Origin: Steromphala cineraria
Taxonomy: Eukaryota; Mollusca; Gastropoda; Trochida; Trochidae
DNA: 64,000 nucleotides
Direction: 5' to 3'
NCBI GenBank assembly: GCA_916613615.1
Contig: OU744725.1
Coordinates: forward strand, 71,239,368 to 71,303,367
Part shown: piece after piece, positions 57,441 through 64,000 of the stretch
Layout: every line of letters starts with the position of its first letter
Position numbering within the stretch: position 1 is the stretch's first letter
Position numbers and translations under genes: made by a program
The notes under the pieces: model-generated
The model's database searches: none
Seen by the model: the letters and a program-made list of their open reading frames with translations, nothing else
What the model was told of the DNA's origin: nothing

Positions 57441-59124
57441 AATTAAACTTAATGTCGTAATAAAGTCGCAAATTAATAAACAATTAAAAAAATGTACACA
57501 TTTATACCTTTCCCTCAGAATCATAACAAATTGTCTCCAAGCAAAACATTTTATTATGTCTTTCTCTGCAATAGATTTTACTACCACGTTGAAGCCAGTT
57601 ATAACTGTGCTTCATTACTAATTGTTCCGCTCAATATTGATGCAGTAGCCTGTTTCCAGTGTCATTTTAGTGTATCGTTTTGAAGAAGGGGTTATTTAAT
57701 CAAAGTTAATAATTCATCAACAAAATTTAATTTATAAACATTTTCATCAAAGTCAATATTTTTTTAAACGTCCAGAAAAGTAATCATTTTGAAAATTGTT
57801 TTAATAAAAGATAATTTTTATAAAATTATTTCATCAATGAAATTTTATTTCCAAACAAGGTCAATTCTTCCTAAAAATATTGTTCATCAAGGTTATTATT
57901 TTATCAAACAAGTAAAACATCCTATTAACAATATTTTCATCAAAATTAACACTTCATCGGGTGAGTCTCGTAACAATCCAAATTTCATGAAATGAATTTA
58001 ACTTTGCTAAAATGATGAATCTTTTAAAATCTCTCTTGAAATAACATGCTGAAAGCCTTCAATGAATTTGTCACATGCTGCAATATACATCACTATTGTA
58101 AAGCTTGCTTTGACGAACACAAAGACGGGTTGACCTGTCTGTCTGTCTGTCTGCATATCTCCCCCGTCCTGCTTGAGTGATTTATTGCCCCCTTGACCTT
58201 GCGGCGGTAACTGGTCTCAAAGGGTCTAATTATCCCATAAAAGGTATAATTTTACTTTACCGACTGACAGATTGTTAATTAAAGTTTCACCTCAACTTTA
58301 AAATACACACATTACATTAGTCAAACGAATTTAAAAAATGACCCACCCCTGTAAGGAATTATAAGAGACTAACGTTTTGAATGTTGAAAAAAAAGAGTAA
58401 AATGTTTGCTTAACATAAACATTATTATATTCGAAAAAATATATTCTTTACTATACCTTTGGCCACCATGTAAATCATTAAAACTGTTACATTTTGCTGT
58501 ACATATTGTCAATAAATTAGACCACTCACATAGACATTTCTAATAGTTGCTTTCTATGTCTCACTATGCCTTTCCTTATGTCTTTTCCCTCATACGTTCA
58601 ACTTTCTCTCTAATCTCACTACTCTCTTTTTGGGTGGCAAAATCATTGTGTTTACTAACTGTTGTAAATAGTTAAACCCGATAGCTCTCTCCTAAAGCAA
58701 AGCTTATACCTTCAACGTCATCTTTACAAAAGAAACAAAATCTTTCTTTAAGAATAGTGTAATCATTTCGGGACACATTGATCGCGTGAGTGGATTTGCC
58801 ATAAACATAAGAAATCAGCAAGCCCCATGCACGTTTTAAGGTGCGTCTTAAACTCAGTTTAAAATCAAAGAAAATAACATTCATTAATATCATAAAAGTA
58901 ACAACTATGTCTAGAAATACATGACAATTCTTTAACAATAGACGAAATCCATCCAATATCCCCATTGTTTCTTAGTTAGGGGCCGACTGCTTTCAAAGTC
59001 CATATTTTTAAACAATTCATAAACCACAGAAGTTGTTGTCATAGAATCCATAGATATATGTTTCATAACTTCAAATATACCCCATATGCTGTCCTACAAT
59101 GTTGACCAAGTACCTTAATGAATG
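57441..59124. other. No gene recognised; degenerate TTCATCAA repeats and (CTGT)n
   Basis: From about 57705 to 57965 the words TTCATCAA, TTTCATCAA and variants recur every 25-60 bp between AT-rich spacers, an old degenerate tandem. A (CTGT)n microsatellite lies at about 58136-58153. A minus-strand frame of 97 codons (58672-58965) has no recognisable domain. Confidence 0.4.
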
Positions 59125-59186
59125 GGTGGCGTGTTTGCACGGTGGTTAGCGTGTTCGAGGTTTCGAATCCCGCTACGGGCTTGACA
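59125..59186 (+). mobile_element. tRNA-derived SINE head with A and B boxes
   Basis: An A-box-like GGTGGTTAGCGTG (59141-59153) and a B-box-like GGTTTCGAATCCCG (59159-59172) lie only about 5 bp apart. The anticodon arm found in a tRNA is therefore missing. This is a truncated tRNA-like promoter of the type that drives SINEs, not a functional tRNA. Confidence 0.55.
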
Positions 59187-59225
59187 AACTTTATTTGCAT
59201 CAGAGAACCATACTACACACAGTAA

Positions 59226-59566
59226 GGACAGACAGACAGACAAGATATTTTATTAATGTGTCACATGTTTTGTATATAGTCGGGTACAGTGACAATTTAA
59301 AAAACGTAAAATAGTATACAAACATCAGGCCATATGGCCAACGAGACACACGAGACGTTATATATACAAGTTAAAAATGGAATATTAAGATATGAATTAA
59401 TATCTCAAATATGGGAAGACTAAACTATAATTATTGTGATTGAGTTAATGTCTTTCGCCGATACATACGGCTTATTAGAGCGGCTAATGGATTTACAATA
59501 TTTTCTAGTTGTAGCAGGAATGTAGTTTGTTCAATATGGTTTGGGTACAATTCTACACTGAATTTT
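59226..59566 (-). mobile_element. Probable LINE 3' end with (TGTC)n tail
   Basis: On the minus strand a short coding tail (QTTFLLQLENIVNPLAALIS then RMYRRKTLTQSQ and a stop at 59431) is followed by about 200 bases and then ATTAATAAAATATCTTGTCTGTCTGTCTGTCC. This layout parallels the LINE fragment at 61697-62191, whose protein also ends in an Arg-rich stretch. The family is not identified. A truncated TTAA MITE adjoins it on the right. Confidence 0.5.
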
Positions 59567-59634
59567 AGAATTAACGTACAATTATCAGTGAAAAATTTGT
59601 AATATAAAATTTTCAAAAAACGTGCTACTGTCCC
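59567..59634. mobile_element. TTAA MITE, truncated copy M6
   Basis: Retains only the right end of the family: TTAACGTACAATTATCAGTG, ATATAAAATT.TCAAAAAACG and TGCTACTG.CCCTTAA. The left three quarters are missing. Confidence 0.8.
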
Positions 59635-61696
59635 TTAAAAAAGACCATACATGATGATTTAGCCGTTCTTCTTTAATCACATGATCTGTTTTCGTTTTAT
59701 TGTGGAACACCTTATTATTATATGAATATTTATATAGCGCGCATATCCATATACTCGTGGTTGCTCAAAGCGCAAACATTAAACGATTGAGATCAAAGAT
59801 ATATGGAAATATAGGTGGGTCTTTAATTATCAAATGAATTCATCAGGGCTCAGTGATAAGGATTCGTCGCCCCTAGGGAAACCTTGCAAGATTATAACAA
59901 TTTGAACAATATTTGTTTGATCAGAAGCTACCATGTAATGGTCAAGGAAAGAAATCATGACAAGAAGTTAAACGCATTAAGTCTTCATACACTTCAAATG
60001 TAATGTGTAATGTCAATAAAGTTATTGCTAAATGGGCCTTACTATATGCTCACAGTTATTTAAGATTTACGTATATGTATATACATCAGAATCTCATGTC
60101 TTTGATTACATAACACATTCACTTAAAAAACTTTGTTGTTTCGAAATGTAAAATAAATGTTGATTCAAGGAAGGATAAACTGAAAATTTAAAGGATATTA
60201 ACAGTAACATACCGTTGAGGCGTAGATTTATCAACATACTCTTGCGTAATGATAGCACAGGTGATAATTAGTGATTATCAAGCGACATGATGGCAGTGAA
60301 TACCGGTCTTGACTAGTCGTCATGTATGATTGATGACAAAATGGGCAGAACTTTGTACAAAGTGTGTGAGAGAGAGAGTTTATTTGATTATTTGAGTCTG
60401 TTTAACTATCCCTATATCATTTAGGACAACAATGGTTTATATAGTTTTTGTGTACTTTACATAAGTATACTTTGAATATAGTCTCCAATTTTTGTAATTG
60501 CCCTTTTTTAGATGTATATATGTTATAAATGTGTATCTATACCTTTTGAACACCCATTTGATGTTTTAGATAGATTAACACTGATTGAACCGTATTCAGC
60601 TAAATACATTTGTATATTCTTTTACCGGACTTTGATAGATAGTTGAGCCTAGTCAGTCACGGCTTAGTGCACATCCGCTACGAATAACTTGACCACGGCG
60701 TTCGGCTTCAGTGATCAAGACTTAATGAACCGACCTTCTGTTAAGTCTATGCATATGTATATCGGTTAAAGAGAAGAATTCTTACATCAAAGTTCGCTAA
60801 TAAACAACTGCAGATACACAAGTCCCTTCAATAACTTGACTGGAAATTTCAATGGCTATTGTGGGTCATAAAACAGGTTGGAGGAGCTTACACGATTGGG
60901 AAGTGAATTCGTGTTACATACAAAATGCTTGACATTAAAAACACATATCTCTCTGCAATACTGATTTTGAAATCACGATTTAGTAAAATATGTAATAAAG
61001 TGATGGCACGTGTTCAATGTTTTGTCTGTACAAATGTATTTTTAAGTGTTTGTTATGTTGTAAATCATTTAGTGTTAATTACCTTTTATTATGTGACAAC
61101 CTCATGTATGACCCCTCTGTCTTATAGGATAAACTTATCTCTTTACATATTGGTTAAAGATTTTGACAATGTTGTATTTTATTCAGTAAAAGTGACGATA
61201 TCACACTGTCTAATATATAATTTTTATAGAAAACATTACACAGTAAAAGTCTTTTTTTTATCAGGAACAAATGTGCTGTATTAATCCTGTATTCTCATTA
61301 GTTACTTAGTAACTGATGAAGACATATAACTAGCATGCGCAGGGAAACACTTTACAAATCGTCTGTACATCTTTTGTACCTAAATAAAAAAATTTCAGTG
61401 ACAAATTGAATATTCAATGAATCATATACCTTAGCAAACCTTTGTCTGAATAGTACCTAACGTCACAAACTAACATACGCGGCAAATCTGACATATCTGC
61501 ATACAACAATCAGATATATATTTAAAACACTTTGGTACAACAAGAAATCAGAGTATATCACAGTCGCAAATGACTCGCAAGTATGATAACAAGAACCCAA
61601 TTGTGATGTAAAATTAATTACTGAATAAATGTTTACTACGAACATGGCTGAGCTAATAATAATGAATTTATAAAGCGCCTAATATACACCATTAAC
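59635..61696. other. No gene recognised; AGCGC-type motif
   Basis: TTTATATAGCGCGC...TTGCTCAAAGCGC lies at about 59731-59773. A related TTTATAAAGCGCC...GGCGCTCAG lies at about 61668-61712, just left of a LINE fragment. A GAGAGAGA run lies near 60368-60380. A 119-codon plus-strand frame (60925-61284) has only hydrophobic, AT-driven composition. Confidence 0.4.
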
Positions 61697-62002
61697 ATGC
61701 TCCGTGGCGCTCAGAAACATTTCCATTGCTTGTCACCTATTTTTGATTCACCTATAGTGAGAGTGTGTTTTAATTGTTTGAATGTTGTTGAAGATGAAAT
61801 TCATGTTCTTTTAGTCTGTCCTTTATATCATACTTTTACAACACGTTTGTTAGATAATTGTCTTATTCTAGATAGTGATTTTATAAATTTATCGGATGTG
61901 GAAAAGTTTGCTTTTATAATGTCTAGTCCTTTATTATGTAATTTAACAGCCAAGACCTGCTATGATGTTTTAAGAGAACGACGCATTCAACTGTATAATT
62001 GA
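61697..62002 (+). pseudogene. LINE ORF2 C-terminal fragment (zinc-knuckle)
   Basis: The plus strand codes for a segment with VCFNCLNVVEDEIHVLLVCP then LYHTF, the C-x2-C...H...C pattern found at the end of many non-LTR ORF2 proteins, followed by a tail of about 50 residues ending RERRIQLYN and a stop. The 5' end is truncated near 61690. The 3' UTR runs to ATAAACAATCTGTCTGTC at about 62152-62191. Same domain type as the end of the 18.8-23.6 kb LINE, but another lineage. Confidence 0.75.
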
Positions 62003-62157
62003 TTTGTGTTTTTTTATTATGGTATATATATTTATATCTTATTTATTCTGTATATTTTTATGTGTAAATAGTCTCTCGTAATCCTTTTAAGGATGGCTCA
62101 TTTTGTATATTTCTTAAAATGTTTATTTACCTGTATATGAGGTGAGACTTTTAATAA

Positions 62158-62191
62158 ACAATCTGTCTGTCTGTCTGTCTGTCTGTCTGTC
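62158..62191 (+). repeat. (CTGT)n tail of the LINE fragment
   Basis: About eight CTGT units directly follow an AATAAACAAT sequence, the 3' terminus of the retroelement fragment starting near 61690. Confidence 0.8.
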
Positions 62192-63009
62192 ATAAAACAT
62201 GCGCTCAGTGTAAATAAGGACCTAAAGTTCCCGGATTGAATATGTGTTTGCGCTGGATAAAATATTAAATAAAACTATGATTATGTAGTAAATAATAACC
62301 CGGTCCGTTTTATTGATACACTTTGTGGGTTTAATATGTTCTCTAATTGAAATTGCAAGCCACTTTTTATGAATCCCGAAAGTGGCCATAGACCATTTCA
62401 GTCCCCGGCGAACAACTGGTGTAACAGTTGACTGGTTCTTACTTTCAAGTTCATACCTATGCATTTCATTTTCTCATTATGGAAGACTGTCAGGTGATAA
62501 TCTATTCACCAATATTTCCTGTATGACCTTTGTGAAAAATAATGCAATATTAGTTTGTTAGTATTGTTAGTTTAGCAATATTGTGTGTTATACTTTCTGT
62601 TGTAGTTATGAACAAGGATTTGTGTATAACATAAGGACATCTTTTAAATTTGGATGAAAGTTCCTTTCACAGGCATCTGAAAGGTTAATAACTGCTTCTT
62701 CTTTTCAAGATGTACTTAACAAGAAACAAAGGTTAGAGGTATAACACATTTTATACACATTAATGATATGTAACGATACTATACCTGAAGAAATTAGATA
62801 AAAAGAATAAAGACAATGAAGAACAAACTTGCATGCGCATTTTGTTCGGAGTCAAACCATTTGACCCATAATAAATTCAAACATTCTGCTTCAGGTCGTA
62901 ACTATCAAACACCTTGCATTAGGATTTTTAGTAGAGCCGACAATTCTTTAATGCCATTCAATTTTGAGTAATAAGATGTTTTATTTTCTAGTTAGTATGC
63001 ACTTTATTA
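62192..63009. other. No gene recognised
   Basis: No coding or repeat signal was recognised. Confidence 0.4.
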
Positions 63010-63690
63010 GTTTGTTATATTCATATTTCTTACATCTGTTTTAAGCCAAAAAGTGTTGCTTTACACAAAACCTATGCAATATACAATCTAAGGAAATATA
63101 AGTATAATATAAAAAACTCAACTGCAACAAGCATAAGAGAAGCTCACTAACACTTAGTCAAGTCTTTGAGCATTCAGCCCCTACCCCAACCTAACCCAAA
63201 TCCCCCGGTGCGACTGCAATAAACACTAAGGTCTTAATTGCAATAAGTGATGTGGTTAATGAGGCCTGTTTATGAGATCGAGCCATCAGGTGTTAAATGT
63301 GTATTCAAGCGCGACGGGCAGAATATTTGCGGCCGTTGCAAAATATGCTCTTGTTAACTTGGGAATGCTGTAAAACATTACATAACAGTGATGTTTATTT
63401 ATTTTTTTTTATTTTTTTATGAGATATTGGAACTTGGTATGGAGAGAGAGAGTTGTTTCCCCTAAGTTGGCAGCGGATGGCATACTGAAACTAGATTAAA
63501 GAAAATGTAAAACTTTAGTAGATCAACGTAATAGTAGATCACGTTGGGTAGTGAGAATTGTAACACTTTTTGTAAATCTTACATCAATATCACTTCATAA
63601 TTAACATGTTGGCCACTTGGCTCGTACGGCTGTTAAAACAGCGATTTGCAAATATTATGTTTGTCACATTCTATAACATTATCAACAAGA
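63010..63690. repeat. Repeat family R, inverted copy R3
   Basis: The reverse complement matches the family at about 56880-56960 (TACTTATATTTCCTTAGATTG), the G-rich run, the GTATTCAAGC...CAGAATATT block (63301-63330) and GATTTGCAAATATTATG...TTCTATAA near 63645. It lies in the opposite orientation to R1 and R2, which indicates a dispersed family and not only a local tandem. Confidence 0.75.
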
Positions 63691-63696
63691 CTCCCG

Positions 63697-64000
63697 ATGA
63701 TAGTCATAGTCATAGTCATAGTCAATTTTTATAGCGCCAAATCCATGCTATATAGCGTGCTCAAAGCGCTCAAAGTGTGTTTCTTATGGAAAGGCAATTT
63801 GAAACAAATGGGGTTTTAACATCTTTCATGTAATCCAATTGACAAGTAATTAAAAAAGCATTTCACGTTTTGTGGTGTACATAAATGTTTCTCATTATTA
63901 TCATTCTACAGATTGGTATATAATATTTGCTAGTTTACATTTCCTCAGATTGACTTACCATAAGTAAGAAGATTGGATGTTTTAGGCTATGAAAGGTTAT
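63697..64000. repeat. (CATAGT)n followed by AGCGC motif; window edge
   Basis: Four AGTCAT units at about 63700-63723 lead into TTTTTATAGCGCC...GTGCTCAAAGCGCTC (63726-63771). This is the third occurrence of this arrangement in the last 5 kb. Nothing was recognised from 63780 to the end. Confidence 0.5.

Overview
This window looks like intergenic, transposon-rich DNA from an animal, most likely a marine mollusc and plausibly a bivalve. The evidence is AT-rich sequence with no operons, spliced exons of a secreted modular protein, and many eukaryotic mobile-element remnants: non-LTR retrotransposons, Tc1-like transposons, TTAA-type and 8-bp-target MITEs, and a tandem-repeat element of the 'pearl'/Helentron kind known from bivalves. 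The taxon is an inference. No rRNA, intact tRNA, CRISPR array or bacterial feature was seen.

Layout. 1-18 kb: one copy of a segment repeated at 51-52.6 kb, a decayed Tc1 transposase (about 3.0-3.8 kb), a cluster of CRE-like sites, two MITEs with 8-bp target duplications, a small reverse-transcriptase fossil (15.6 kb) and three long palindromes. 18.3-25.7 kb: a nearly complete LINE on the minus strand. Its ORF1 is an L1-ORF1p-like RNA-binding protein. Its ORF2 has endonuclease and reverse transcriptase domains behind an N-terminal 2A-like ribosome-skipping motif. The LINE is bounded exactly by a directly repeated sequence of about 492 bp, and the right-hand copy is itself interrupted by a 1.66-kb element carrying a 169-bp tandem array. 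25.8-29.1 kb: MITEs, tandem duplications and a possible Penelope-like fragment. 29.9-32.2 kb: the only ordinary host-type gene seen, three exons (signal peptide plus PAN/Apple, EGF/EB-like, second cysteine-rich module) joined by phase-1 introns, with an in-frame stop early in the third exon. 34.4-35.5 kb: a 39-bp minisatellite of about 29 units. 36-50 kb: two Tc1-type elements sharing related termini, two palindromes, four full copies of a 344-357-bp TTAA MITE, and a LINE fragment that one of these MITEs has entered. 50.8-57.4 kb: a palindrome, the second copy of the left-edge duplication, a GC-rich 39-bp minisatellite, and a tandemly repeated family surrounding a broken ORF of unknown identity. 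57-64 kb: a tRNA-like SINE head, LINE 3' ends with (CTGT)n tails, and an inverted copy of the 53-57 kb family.

Most of the sequence is explained by successive nested insertions. Three observations deserve a second look: the 2A-bearing LINE with its extraordinary flanking repeats; six locus-specific palindromes with similar CG-rich apices but unrelated arms; and the 53-57/63 kb repeat family with its unidentified protein.
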